A stretch of DNA of 64,000 nt from the NCBI GenBank assembly GCA_002964805.2, contig PUDQ02000124.1, forward strand, positions 1 through 64,000, given 5' to 3'. A program made the position numbers and the translations under genes. The DNA comes from Trametes villosa. Its lineage: Eukaryota > Basidiomycota > Agaricomycetes > Polyporales > Polyporaceae. This document shows positions 9,512 through 20,952 of this stretch, in pieces. Each line of letters begins with the position of its first letter. Positions within the stretch are counted from its first letter, which is position 1. The notes under the pieces are model-generated. The model did no database searches and was not told where the DNA came from. It saw only the letters and a list, made by a program, of their open reading frames with translations.

Positions 9512-12500
9512 ATGTCCAACCTCTACACCACCATGCCGCCCCCTCCGCGCAGACACCCCCTCGCCACCACCGCCAACCACTACGCCGTCAACCAGCACCC
9601 GCGCCATCATCTCCCACCCGCACCGGGCACTCCTCCGAAGCCTCAGCTGCAGGCCGTCAAGCAGCCCGCCGAGCCTCCTTTGCCCAGGCAGAATGCGAAG
9701 GTCACCCCGCCCTCACCACCGAAGATCATCGTCGACAAGACTCGTTCACTCGAGTTGGTGCGAGTCGGGATGCTTGGAGAGGTACGTTTGCACGCAAGGA
9801 TACTCCTCCCCCTCAAGTATTCCCCCCGCGTTCCTTTGTCACCTGCCTTCACGGTCAACTGCGACTGTTCTCAGCGAGCGCATGGTGTGGCTGGGGTGCT
9901 ATGTGGCTAGCCGCCCACGCCATGTTCGAAGTCGAACTATTGCCGGTTGTCCTGTGCGACCGCTTATCCTCTATTGGAGAACGGTGGGTGCTTGTGCAGA
10001 GGCCCCATCCAACCCTTAGTATTGCGCTCGCTTGCCTTTCCGCTGCGGACATGCGCTCGGGTTAGCCCAGCCCGTGAGGCGACGCCCCGAACCGGTTGGA
10101 GGAGATTTATTTGTGGCTAGTTTTTGAACACACTGTGAATAGCATGACTTCTTCCGTGGTGTGTGTAGTATAGTGACCTTGTGGCATCCTTTCGAGTTAC
10201 CCTTGCCGTTTACCAACGTCCTCACTGACATTCATTTCCGCAGGGTGGCTTTGCTCGTGTATACGAAGTCCAAGACGCACGCGGACAGAGGTCCGCATGT
10301 AAGGTAGTTACGAAGTCCTCTCTCAAAACCAAGAAAGCCAAGACGAAAGTACGCTCGGCCCGCAACTCTTCCTGCCCCTAGCCCGTCTAACGTCTCTCGA
10401 CAGCTCTACGCAGAAATTAAGATCCACAAGTCCCTGGACCACCCGAACATCGTCAGCTTTCAGGACTGCTTCGAGGACGACGAGAACGTGTACATGACGC
10501 TCGAGCTCTGCCACAACGGCTCGCTCATGGACATGCTCCGCCGGCGGAAGCGGTTCACGGAGCCCGAGGCGCGCTACTTCATGGTCCAGCTCATCGGCGC
10601 GTGCCACTACATGCACACGCACCAGGTCATCCACCGCGACCTGAAGCTCGGCAACATCTTCCTCGACAAGAACATGAACGTGAAGGTGGGCGACTTCGGG
10701 CTCGCGGCGCTCATCGAGCAGCCGGGCGAGCGCAAGAAGACCATTTGTGGCACGCCGAACTACATCGCGCCTGAGGTGCTGTTCGATACCGCCAACGGCC
10801 ACAGCTTCGAGGTCGACACATGGTCAATTGGTGTTATCCTGTACACCCTGGTCGTCGGTCGCCCGCCATTCCAGACCAAGGACGTGAAGGCAATCTACAA
10901 GTGAGTGCACATGGCTCTTCACTACCTCGAACATCTCCTTACCATGGAACAGGCGTATCCGCGACAACGAGTACGAGTTCCCCGCAGACCGCGCGGTCTC
11001 GAAGCTCGTCCAGGAGCTCATCCAGCAGATCCTGACGCCCGACCCTCAGCAACGTCCGACATTGCACGAGATCGTCGACCACCCCTGGTTCACCACTGGC
11101 ATCATCCCCAGCTACATCCCCGCGACCGCGCACGACGCGGTACCAGACTTCCGCCACATTTCCCGCCAGACGGCCGAAACAAACCTCGCCCGGTTGCGTC
11201 GGTACGCGCTGCTCGACGAGGACCAGTCGACGAGCATCGCCGTTCCGAGCGCCCCACCCTCGAACGCAAGCACGACCGCGAAGGCGGCTCGGAATGCTAC
11301 TTCGAGCCTCGCGCAACAGGAGAAGGAGTTCCAGAAGGCCGTCCAGCCCGGGTCGCCTATCTCTGCCCTGCTCACCTCTGCACGGCAACCGCTCATCGTC
11401 GCTCCCCTCGCCCCAGCGGGCTCGCGTGGGGAGCAGCCGCTCTTGCGCAAGCTCCAGGCCGCGAAGGACTCGGTCAAGTCCCCCGGGCGGCCCGGTCGCA
11501 TGGGCCTGCACGGGATCCAGGAGGAGCAGGAGGACGAGTACGGGGCGCGGGTGGAGGAGCTGCGCAAGAAGGAGCTCGAGAGCCAGAAGGCACGGATCGT
11601 CGCGCAGATGGTGCCCGCGCCGGGGAGCGCGCCGGGCTCGGTGTTCGGCGGGGACGAGCAGGAGCTGGAGAACTTGCCGCCGGCGCGCACGCGGGACGCG
11701 GCGCGTACGCTCAAGGAGCGCGAGCGGCAGCGCGAGAAGGAAAAGGAACGCGAGAGAGAGCAGGAGCGCGACTTTGTGCGGGAGGAGCGCGAGCGCGAGC
11801 AGGAGCGCATCGAGTCGCCGTTGCTGGGGGGCTTGCCGCTCCGCCCGAACAGCTTTGATGTCGTCGCGCAGACGTTGACGGAGGCGCTCGACGCGCAGGC
11901 GGCGGGGAGGCTGTTCCGCGACCCGAGGGAGGATGTGAACCTGCCGCACCCGAAGGTGTTCATCGCCTCTTGGGTGGACTACTGCAACAAGTACGGGATG
12001 GGGTACGCGCTCACCGACGGCTCGGTCGGCGTGCACTTCAACGACAGCTCGAGCATCGTCCTGTCTGCCGACAAGCAGTATGTCGCACCCCTCCGCCTCC
12101 AATGTCTCTTGCTGACCTGATTTCTAGCCACTTCGACTTCCTGTCGTCACGCCAGAAGGGCGCGGCGTACGTGCGCAAGAACCACACGGTCGCGGACTAC
12201 CCGGAGGAGCTGAAGAGCAAGGTGTACCTGCTGAAGCACTTCGAGCGGTACATCATGGACCGGCTGTACGGCGAGTACGAGTGGACGTTCGAGGACACGG
12301 AGCGCACGAAGGGGATGGAGTTCGTGCAGCGCTACCTGCGCATGAAGCACGTCATCGTCTTCAAGCTGAGCCATGACGTCCTCCAGGTGTGTTTCTCCTC
12401 CCTCCTTCTTTCTCCCCACTCTTCCCCTCTTGCTCTCCTCTCCACTTCTACACTCCTCCGCTCCATCCTTCTTCCTCCCGTTTAGCAGTATGACCGCGGT

Positions 12501-12852
12501 GCTGACGCCCCCGTTTGCGCAGTTCAACTTCTACGACCACACGAAGGTGATCGTGTCGAACCAGGGCCTGCTCGTGACGCACATCGACAAGAACTACCGG
12601 CTGACGCGGTTCAGCCTCGCGCAGGTCATGGCGCAGGCGCTCCGGCCGCCGCCCGCGGACGCGGAGCAGGCGAAGTTCCAGCAGCGCCTTGTGGACAAGG
12701 TCAAGTACATCAAGGAGGTCCTCGTGTCCATCCGCAACGTCAGCGCGAAGACGAGCGAGGGCGAGGAGCCCCAGCCCGCGCCGGCGCAGGAGAGGAAGGA
12801 GCGGGCGACGATTGCGCTGAACTCGCGTGCGTCGAAGATGTCGCTGCGGTGA
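9512..12852 (+). CDS. CDC5: Polo-like kinase (Cdc5/Plo1 type)
   Basis: Ser/Thr kinase that controls mitotic entry, spindle function, anaphase exit and septation. Exons 9512-9781, 10244-10348, 10404-10900, 10953-12077, 12128-12386 and 12523-12852 give 861 residues in frame. A Pro-rich N-terminus of about 85 residues leads into the Gly loop ([11 protein letters not shown], split by intron 1) and the ATP-binding Lys (ACKVV). The catalytic loop is HRDLKLGN, the metal-binding motif is DFG, and the activation segment ends [12 protein letters not shown] with the usual Thr in place. A Glu/Arg/Lys-rich linker (about 11700-11810) separates the kinase from two polo boxes: polo box 1 holds [20 protein letters not shown], polo box 2 runs KHVIVFKLS to [14 protein letters not shown]. 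Intron 1 is long at 462 bases; the others are 50-136. Complete and single copy here. Confidence 0.96.
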
Positions 12853-13440
12853 TCGTACTCGTTCTCGTCGAGCGCGGGCGCGCGGTGTAGGCCCGCGTCT
12901 GCCCTCCAGTTATAATGTCCTCGTCTCCGTGTCTGTCCTCGGGACTCTGTCGCAGCGCGCGCACGATGCTAGGTCGTCCGCGTCGGACTCATGTGCTCGC
13001 CCCATCCCCATTCCTATCCCCCTCTTCCATCTCCCGTCTCATCTGCAATATGTCAATACCCCCTCTCGCCCGCGAGTTAGTCGCGGTGCGTCGCACTCCG
13101 TTACAGTTACACGTCGCCCCCTCCTCTCGGGGCGGGTATATAGTATTATTCAGCCGCACGTCGGTCGTCGGGCGCACATCTCACTTGTCGCGTCTCCGGA
13201 TCCTGTCTTTTTTACGATGGCTATCGCCTACGCCCACGCTTGGCTACGAAACGAATCGTCCTGCATGTCTCGTGGTTGGAGGCGGGCCCGTTCCGTGGAA
13301 GCGGTCGCAGCTTGTAAAACCGAGGCATACACGCAGGTTCATCAGGTACAGTACAACGAAATAGCAAAGCTTATAGCCGAAACCCGCATCGTCCATCCGA
13401 CATCGATATCCACCCATGTCAGCATCGCAAACTCAAGGTC
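12853..13440. other. Kinase 3' flank; left arm of a segmental duplication
   Basis: Contains the kinase 3' untranslated region and the downstream side of the HET gene on the other strand (convergent genes). Positions about 12940-13110 resemble 17310-17480, with shared blocks such as GACTCTGTCGCAGCG and GACTCATGTGCTC. So the HET duplication took part of this flank with it. GGGTATATAGT near 13135 is AT-rich but has no assigned role. Confidence 0.5.
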
Positions 13441-15459
13441 CTAGGCTGTACGACTCCGGCGTTCGCTCCCAGCTGCCGTCGTACTCGTAGCGAGCTCGAC
13501 GTGCAACATAAAATCCACATAAGGCGCCTGCCCCCATCCCCCGAACGTCCACGCAGGCTCCGTCGGGTCTTGTGGCGTAAGACGCAACGTCAGAACGAAC
13601 GGCGTCGCGTTCCCCACTGCGGGCAGGTTGATCTCGTCCTCCACCTCCCCCCGCCCGGAGAAGGCGACGAAACGCGAGGAGCGCGTGCTGGTGTTCGGCG
13701 GAGCGGGAGCGGAGCGGTCCGTGGGTGTGATTGCGACAGTGTCAGCGCGGAGATCGCCGCTCCTGCCCAGACGGACGGAGAACGAGACGCCATCGGGACG
13801 CTCGCCCTGCACAATGTCGACCTCGATCTCCTTCAGGTCGATGCGCGGGATGCTGTTCGGGGAGGCCGCGCTGCCGCCGGGGCGCAGAGTGAGGAGGTGG
13901 CCGTTCGGGTACTCAGAGGTCTGCTGCGCGCTCCGTGCCACGCGTCGGAGCGAGACGGTATACCCGTCCGCGGCGAGAGCGGCCGTGCACCACCGCTCTA
14001 CGGAGATGCGGCGGATGCGCAGGGGCAGCGAGCCACTGAATTCGCTCTGTAGCGGATCGCGGCGGATCTCCAAGGCGGTATAGGCGACGTCCGCGCGGAG
14101 AGCCTTGACTTGCTCTCTGGAGAGGGCGTAGGTGCGGAAGTAGCGCTTGCAGTCCAGGCAAGTGTCCGTGCGCGTACCAACGAGCAGGCTGGAATCGGCC
14201 GCGCCTTCAGGCGGTTTGCATAGCGGGAGGGCGATGAGGTTTCCCGCGTCATCTCCGCACTGGAGGAGCGCGAGTGAGATGCACTCGAACGCGGCGCACC
14301 TGCAGTCACGGTATGGGCGCTGTGCAGCGCGGGGAGCGAGAATCGAAGGGGGGCATCGGATGATAGGAAGCCGCATACGAAGGGAATGTGTAGAAGGATC
14401 GGGTTTGCCTGTAAGCGTTGGATGCCCGACTGGTCGCGAGGAGTCCCGGATGAGGTCGTCGAAGTTACTGTTGCCAAGGGCCGAAATCGCCCCGCATGTG
14501 CGGAAATCATGCGGGGAGGCCGCTAAGAGGGAGCGGGCGGGGCGCTGGAAGGAGGTCAATGGAGTGTCCAGGATGGCCATCCGTTCTTCAATCAGGCGCC
14601 GCACGGAGGCTGGGGACGGGCACTCCGGCTTAGACGACAACATGGGGCCCCACGCAAAGAGGGTCTGGTCGGCGGGGATCTCCTCCATGATCTTCTTCTG
14701 CAGCCGGAGGAAAGAGTTGCAACCCTCGCCGTAGTCCATACGAATCCTGACGTTGAGGATCCCCATAAGCGAGTACGCCTCGTCCTCTATGTACAACGTA
14801 TGGCGATAAGACGCCCACGACATGCGCTGCGCAACGCTGATCGAGCTCAGAGGTACCTTGTGCTGGAGGACGGGTATGGGGATACCGGTAATGGACTCCA
14901 GGAGATCGGCCAGCCGCGCCTTGGTACCCAGAAACGTCCACTCCCGTGAGAGGAAGATGACGTTGCTCGGCGCGATGAGCTCTTGGAGGGTCCAGCCGCG
15001 CTTGTGCCATCGGCTGATACGAAAAGCAGAGCCGTGGAGGGTGATTATGTCGTCGCGGGGCACGTCGTGAAGGTAGACGTAGCAGACGTCCGCCCAGCGA
15101 TACCAGTCGTACATCGACCTGAGCGACTCGGAGAGCTCGGTGTTGTCGCGTCTGTCGATGCAGCAGGCGTCATACCAGAGGAGCTCGTACCCGTGACTGA
15201 GTGCGACCCGGCATGCCTCCTTGATTTTTGGCGATATTTCTGGGTGAGATAGCACGGTGTGGGTCGTGAGCTGGGCTGTGGCGGTATGGCGCAACGATGG
15301 TTCCCCTTTAGACCTTGCGATTACGTCGCGCTGAATCGCTGCGATGGCATCGAAGTCCTGTTCGTCGTTGGTCCAAGTATGTGACAGGATTGCGTAGCGG
15401 ACTCGCTGGGGGTCGGGAACGTCTTCGAACTGTCCAGACGTAGTGTTCAGAAAGCGCAT
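13441..15459 (-). CDS. HET-domain protein, copy 1
   Basis: Single-exon gene, 672 residues, from the ATG at 15459 to a stop at 13441. The HET domain fills roughly residues 20-200: YAILSHTW, then WYDACCID, TELSESLRSMYDWYRWADVCYVYL and RGWTLQELIAP, then FLGTK. HET domains act in fungal vegetative incompatibility and related cell-death reactions, and a remote link to TIR domains has been proposed. The part after the domain (MSWAS, EDEAYSLMGILNVR, then YGEG) follows the usual basidiomycete HET layout. The C-terminal half has no recognised domain. No NACHT, NB-ARC or WD repeats follow, so it is a stand-alone HET protein. It is a close paralogue of the gene at 17718-19736. The start is set by the conserved MRFLNTTSGQF opening shared with that copy. 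Confidence 0.93.
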   Translation of the reverse strand: MRFLNTTSGQFEDVPDPQRVRYAILSHTWTNDEQDFDAIAAIQRDVIARSKGEPSLRHTATAQLTTHTVLSHPEISPKIKEACRVALSHGYELLWYDACCIDRRDNTELSESLRSMYDWYRWADVCYVYLHDVPRDDIITLHGSAFRISRWHKRGWTLQELIAPSNVIFLSREWTFLGTKARLADLLESITGIPIPVLQHKVPLSSISVAQRMSWASYRHTLYIEDEAYSLMGILNVRIRMDYGEGCNSFLRLQKKIMEEIPADQTLFAWGPMLSSKPECPSPASVRRLIEERMAILDTPLTSFQRPARSLLAASPHDFRTCGAISALGNSNFDDLIRDSSRPVGHPTLTGKPDPSTHSLRMRLPIIRCPPSILAPRAAQRPYRDCRCAAFECISLALLQCGDDAGNLIALPLCKPPEGAADSSLLVGTRTDTCLDCKRYFRTYALSREQVKALRADVAYTALEIRRDPLQSEFSGSLPLRIRRISVERWCTAALAADGYTVSLRRVARSAQQTSEYPNGHLLTLRPGGSAASPNSIPRIDLKEIEVDIVQGERPDGVSFSVRLGRSGDLRADTVAITPTDRSAPAPPNTSTRSSRFVAFSGRGEVEDEINLPAVGNATPFVLTLRLTPQDPTEPAWTFGGWGQAPYVDFMLHVELATSTTAAGSERRSRTA

Positions 15460-17717
15460 CCTACTAGGTGAACATCAGTATAGTAGGCGGGAGTTGTACG
15501 AGAACGGACATGCTGAATCAGAGGTCGTACCTTGTGGGGGAGCACGGGGTAAGGGAGGAGATGGTTTCCCTTCGTTCTGGCCGTGGGTGGTATCGTGAAG
15601 TCAGCCTCAAAGCGTGAATTGAGTTTCATACTGACCTGAACTACGGTTATCGATCCGAGGTGATGGGTGAGCGGTGTCGTGTTCTTTCTGGCTGGACAGG
15701 AGTACGTACGTCTCTCACCCGGCTTAATTACCGTCCTGCTTCAGTTCTGCCAAGAATAAGCGGTTGCCGTTTTGAGTAGGATGGGGGCGTGCTATGGAGC
15801 CTCGTAGCAGAGCGCCTCACGCATGTACGGTCGGACTGGGTCGGCAGTCGAGTGAGCGAATAACTTATTGAATAAGTGAGTTGGATGAGGCGGCTAGTAC
15901 TACTTAGTCCGGGCGTTCGGCGTCACTGCTTGCGTTTGCAGAGTTTGTTAAGGGCAGGGCTGTCGTTGCGCGCTTGTGCGCGAATACTGAACGTAGCACC
16001 TCCAAACCTTTTCCTCGACTACCCCAATGCCAATGTTCTATTGTCCGGACACACAACTTCACAAGGGAAACTCTCATTTCACAACTTGAAAATAGGTTCA
16101 AGACAATAATGAAGTGACACTTTAGGCAAGACAGAACTTTGCGTGGACAGCGGAGGGGCGAGGCCGGATCCAGTGCGTAGACCCGGCCTGGAAACGGAGG
16201 AAGAGTAACTTCATGAAGGCGCTGATATGCAACGCAAGGTCAGCTGGCGCACCGAAGGCCTCATGGTGGTGTCGATAGCCCTACACGAGTTCTTCTCGAG
16301 GCGTATGGCACCCGTTCAAGCTCTAGACTTCATTGTAATGGCAATACGTTCTCGCCTACCCTAGACCCGTGCTTCCCGATTACAGCTCCGGCACGAATCT
16401 AGAGGCTCTGTCGGAAGAGCACACGAGTTCGATCGGTCCGAGGCAGCGCTCAAGGTCCTGGAGAAGTAATGCGTTATGCGCGTTTCTTGACGTTAACTTC
16501 CAACGATCTACGCCCATCAAGGTTTATAAGCACGCGGACGCCATCCGTTCTCTTGTGAACACAGTCTCGCAGGCAATGGAAGGATCTCGCGCGGGTGCTT
16601 GTCGAAGGATGCGTGGCGGGGCTTCGCACACACTGATCTCGGGTTTCCCGGACGTATACCTGATTTTCGCACTCGTGTTTCCCTCACGCGTACCATGCCG
16701 GGGCTTTCTCTCATACGAGTTGTCATCGCATCACCCTCCCTTGGCTTGCTATCGTGTCCGCTGCTTTCGCTCTGGCTGCGCCCTCGTCAGATTTCGAGCG
16801 GACGCTCTATCACCGTGTATACGCCCACAATCACAACACGCCTGTAATGAGATCAGCCTTGGTCCGAGTCTTCAGTTAGCCTGGCGTACCATTGCTCGAC
16901 GTCGGTGGTACGTCGGTGGTACGTCGGCTTCGCCGCCCCGTATTCGCCAACCAAAGTTGGCCCGACAGACCCGCAGCGGTAACTCGCGCTGCACAATTAG
17001 GGAGTACATAATCTGGCCGAGCGCAACCGTGCACGAAGAGGTGCGGGGCTCAAGCGCTCACATCTTGTCGATCGTCAGATTCTTCCGTGCCCGCCATACA
17101 ATACCGTATTTGCCACCAGGATATTGAGAATATGATGCTGACATTGGCTACGCATGGGCAAGCTGGCGTACACACAGTGCACTGTACAGTTTACAGGATA
17201 TTCCGTACTTTTCCTGATCGTCGTCGCGCAAAGTTGTCGAACGTTAGGGTCATCTGTAAGTGACAACGCATGTGGGAGTGACCTGAGGGAAACGCGGTAC
17301 CAATCTTCTCTGTCCCAAGACTCTGTCGCAGCGTGCGCGATGTTAGTAGGTCGTCCGCACAAGACTCATGTGCTCACCCTCATCCCTACCATCATCCTTG
17401 TCTAAGTATTATGCGCTATACCAATACCCCGAGCTGCTGCGAGTTAATCGCGGCGTGATAGCTCTCCGTCACACGCTCTCTCAGCCTCTCTCTCTCTCTC
17501 GGGTGGCTGACAGGACGGTTCGGCCTTCCGCTCCGCGTCTCACCCCTCGCGTCTCTGGAGCTTGCCTGTCACGACTGGCGTATCCCTTGTGTTCACGCAT
17601 GGGTTTAAAATGAGCGTCCAGCACGTCTAGCGCTTGTGACTCACGAGTTGAGGGGTCCTCGGGAAGCGGAGTCTACTCTGCGCCACTATAGTACGCCTTG
17701 GAGAGATGTCCGCGAGT
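15460..17717. other. Spacer between the HET duplicates
   Basis: About 2.2 kb without a supported gene. Its left end (15460-15660) resembles 19737-19900 and is the duplicated HET promoter side. Its right end (17310-17480) resembles the kinase 3' flank at 12940-13110. The middle is unique and includes a short repeat, GGTACGTCGGT, near 16908-16930. Open frames such as 16369-17127 have no recognisable features. Confidence 0.5.
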
Positions 17718-19736
17718 TTACACTGTGCGAGCACGCCGTTGCGATCCGTCTGCACCTGTGCTGGTGGTGAGCTCGATGCGCAGGGCGAAGTCCACATACG
17801 GCGCCTGCCCCCACCCCCCGAACGTCCACGCAGGCTCCGTCGGGTCTTGTGGCGTAAGACGCAACGTCAGAACGAACGGCGTCGCGTTCCCCACTGCGGG
17901 CAGGTTGATCTCGTCCTCCACCTCTCCTCGACCAAAGAAGGGGGCGAAACGCGAGGAGCGCGTGCTGGTGTTCGGCGGAGCGGGAGCGGAGCGGTCCGTG
18001 GGTGTGATCGCGACAGTGTCAGCGCGGAGACCGCCGCTCCTGCCCAGACGGACGGAGAACGAGACGCCATCGGGACGCTCGCCCTGCACAATGTCGACCT
18101 CGATCTCCTTCAGGTCGATGCGCGGGACACTGTTCGGGGAGGCCGCGCTGCCGCCGGGGCGCAGAGTGAGGAGGTGGCCGTTCGGGTACTCAGAGGTCTG
18201 CTGCGCGCTCCGTGCCACGCGTCGGAGCGAGACGGTATACCCGTCCGCGGCGAGAGCGGCCGTGCACCACCGCTCTACGGAGATGCGGCGGATGCGCAGG
18301 GGCAGCGAGCCACTGAATTCGCTCTGTAGCGGATCGCGGCGGATCTCCAAGGCGGTATAGGCGACGTCCGCGCGGAGAGCCTTGACTTGCTCTCTGGAGA
18401 GGGCGTAGGTGCGGAAGTAGCGCTTGCAGTCCAGGCAAGTGTCCGTGCGCGTACCAACGAGCAGGCTGGAATCGGCCGCGCCTTCAGGCGGTTTGCATAG
18501 CGGGAGGGCGATGAGGTTTCCCGCGTCATCTCCGCACTGGAGGAGCGCGAGTGAGATGCACTCGAACGCGGCGCACCTGCAGTCACGGTATGGGCGCTGT
18601 GCAGCGCGGGGAGCGAGAATCGAAGGGGGGCATCGGACGGTAGGAAGTTGAATGTAAAAACCTTCCGAAGAAGTCGCGAGCGCGCCGCTCTGCTCTGGAG
18701 GCAGCAAGGGGGGCGAATCACCCCAGACAATGTCCGCGAACCGCTCATCAGATAGGGGTTCAATCGCCCCATTCATGCGGAAATCGTGCGGGTAGGCCGC
18801 GAACAGTGAGCGAGCGGGGCGCTGGAAGGAGGTCAACGGAGTGTCCAAGATGGCCATCCGTTCTTCAATGAGGCGCCGCACGGAGGCTGGGGACGGGCAC
18901 TCCGGCTTTGACGACAACATGGGGCCCCACGCAAAGAGGGTCTGGTCGGCGGGGATTTCCTCCATGATCTTTTTCTGCAGCCGGAGGAAAGCGCTGCAAC
19001 CCTCGCCGTAGTCCATACGAATCCTGACGCCGAAGATCCCCATGAGCGCGTACGCCTCGTCCTCCACCCGCCGCGTTTTCCGGGAGGAAGCCCACGACAT
19101 GCGCTGAGCGACGCTCGCCGCGCTTACAGGTAGCTTGTGCAAGAGTACCGGTATTGGGATGCCCGTGATGGACTCCAGGAGATCGGCCAGCCGCGCCTTG
19201 GTGCCCAGAAAGGTCCACTCCTGGGAAAGGAAGATCACGGTCTTCGGCGCGATGAGCTCTTGGAGGGTCCAGCCGCGCTTGTGCCATCGGCTGATACGAA
19301 AAGCAGAGCCGTGGAGGGTGATTATGTCGTCGGAGGGCACATCAACGAGGTAGACATAACAGACGTCCGCCCAGAGGTACCAGCTGTACATCGCGCTGAG
19401 CGACTCGGAGAGCTCGGTATTGTTGGATTGGTCGATGCAGCAGGCGTCATACCAGAGGAGCTCGTACCCGTGACTGAGTGCGACCCGGCATGCCTCCTTG
19501 ATTTTTGGCGATATTTCTGGGTGAGATAGCACGGTGTGGGTCGTGAGCTGGGCTGTGGCGGTATGGCGCAACGATGGTTCCCCTTTAGATCTTGCGATTA
19601 CGTCGCGCTGAATCGCTGCGATGGCATCGAAGTCCTGTTCGTCGTTGGTCCAAGTATGTGACAGGATTGCGTAGCGGACTCGCTGGGGGTCGGGAACGTC
19701 TTCGAACTGTCCAGACGTAGTGTTCAGCAAGCGCAT
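17718..19736 (-). CDS. HET-domain protein, copy 2 (tandem paralogue)
   Basis: Single-exon gene, also 672 residues, ATG at 19736. It has all the HET motifs: YAILSHTW, WYDACCID, ADVCYVYLVDV, RGWTLQELIAP and FLGTK. The first roughly 105 residues differ from copy 1 only at residue 3. The region from about residue 370 to near the end is also almost identical, with about 500 bases matching exactly. Between them are diverged patches after CCID, after the LQELIAP motif, around residues 205-225, and above all at about residues 315-370, which read as different sequences. This block pattern points to gene conversion or selection for diversity at chosen segments. The C-terminal 20 residues also differ. 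The same family role as copy 1 is expected. Both frames are intact. Confidence 0.93.
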   Translation of the reverse strand: MRLLNTTSGQFEDVPDPQRVRYAILSHTWTNDEQDFDAIAAIQRDVIARSKGEPSLRHTATAQLTTHTVLSHPEISPKIKEACRVALSHGYELLWYDACCIDQSNNTELSESLSAMYSWYLWADVCYVYLVDVPSDDIITLHGSAFRISRWHKRGWTLQELIAPKTVIFLSQEWTFLGTKARLADLLESITGIPIPVLLHKLPVSAASVAQRMSWASSRKTRRVEDEAYALMGIFGVRIRMDYGEGCSAFLRLQKKIMEEIPADQTLFAWGPMLSSKPECPSPASVRRLIEERMAILDTPLTSFQRPARSLFAAYPHDFRMNGAIEPLSDERFADIVWGDSPPLLPPEQSGALATSSEGFYIQLPTVRCPPSILAPRAAQRPYRDCRCAAFECISLALLQCGDDAGNLIALPLCKPPEGAADSSLLVGTRTDTCLDCKRYFRTYALSREQVKALRADVAYTALEIRRDPLQSEFSGSLPLRIRRISVERWCTAALAADGYTVSLRRVARSAQQTSEYPNGHLLTLRPGGSAASPNSVPRIDLKEIEVDIVQGERPDGVSFSVRLGRSGGLRADTVAITPTDRSAPAPPNTSTRSSRFAPFFGRGEVEDEINLPAVGNATPFVLTLRLTPQDPTEPAWTFGGWGQAPYVDFALRIELTTSTGADGSQRRARTV

Positions 19737-20952
19737 CCTGAATTGCGGTCAGCTCAGTCCTGTGAGCGGAAGCGTCAGAAGTTTACATACTGGACCGCTC
19801 AGGCATCTTTGTGAAGGGAGTACGAAGTGAGGGAGGAAAAAACGCGCCCCCGTTATGGCTACAGGCAGTTAGCCTCGAGGCGTGGACTTCATTATGTAAG
19901 ATTAAGCCGCGGGTATTAATCCGACAACTCGGTTCGGCGCTAGACGGTTTGTTGGATCAATCCTCACTCGTACTGCGTGGGTTCACATCAGTAGATGCGA
20001 CTGCTATGCGCGGCGGGATTAGAGTCTGCGGTGCATCTTCGGGGTGTACTACGCACGACATCAGGGCCAGAAGTCGAGAATGCTCGTTTCATGGCGATAA
20101 CGGCTGCGACAAGGTTGAGTAACTTGGTGGCTGTGAATCGTCCCAACCGATATCCGCCCGAGGACTCGAGTTTCGTGACACATGCGGATTTGTACTGACT
20201 TACTTGTACCTCCGGGCTACTTAATTGTCATCATGTACAATTTCGCTAGTATACAGAGACCTACCAAGGTGGGTGAGGGACAACATGGTAGCGACGACTG
20301 CGAGTGTAGCAGTCAGGCCACGATCAAGAGTGCTGACGACGGGCTAGTTGCCCATGCTCAGCCTACTCGTTCAAACTTCAGGGCAGGGCGCTGCACAGGC
20401 CCTTTGCCATGCGCCGCTCGCCCTGAACAAAGCTATCCTCTTCTGACAAGTACACCGTTACCGGTACTGAGGTGAGCTAATTCCAAACTTGTGGGACCTC
20501 GGCGATGAAAGCCGCGACAGACTCAGGTCACACGTCCAAACCAACGCTATATAGCTAAGCAAACGTTGCCCTATAGAACTCCTTGCTATGGGTCTTTGAA
20601 AGCTTCCTCGAGGGCGTGTAGCAGCCCCCGCTCTAAAGAACCGGCCCGCTCGCACAACTAGGGGGCCCTTGAGCGCTTTGGTAGTCGTAGCCGCTCATAC
20701 CTGGGCTGTTTTCGAGGTGCGTGGGATCAGCGTTCATCGCAGCGACGGACACTTCTCACCCGAACGTTTCCTCATGGCTCCGGGCTGCTTCCAGGTGCAC
20801 GGATTCTGCCGAGAAGGGGAACGGTGGTAGCGTTCGTCAGTGTGCGCGCCTGATGCGCGTGCGTGCAACCTTTCGCTCGTTTTCCTCCATCGCGCTGACC
20901 ACTTCAACGACCCTCCTCTCTCTCTCCGAGTCCTCGAACCTTTCTGCGTTAT
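19737..20952. other. Intergenic region
   Basis: The left 160 bases are the HET copy 2 promoter side, similar to the copy 1 upstream region. No supported gene in the rest. A type 1 partner for the helical gene at 20953 was looked for on the minus strand here and its motifs were not found. Confidence 0.4.

Larger units (their letters stand above)
12930..19900. repeat. Tandem segmental duplication carrying the HET genes
   Basis: Two arms of about 2.6 kb in direct orientation, roughly 12930-15640 and 17305-19900. Each arm has a HET gene, part of the flank downstream of it and about 150 bases upstream. The flanks are only moderately alike while much of the coding part is identical, so the copies are not simply young; the coding parts seem to have been homogenised. 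Confidence 0.75.

Noticed and set aside
10939..12102. 387-residue minus-strand frame across the Polo kinase
   Set aside because: Shadow of kinase exon 4. The sense strand has conserved kinase and polo-box motifs.
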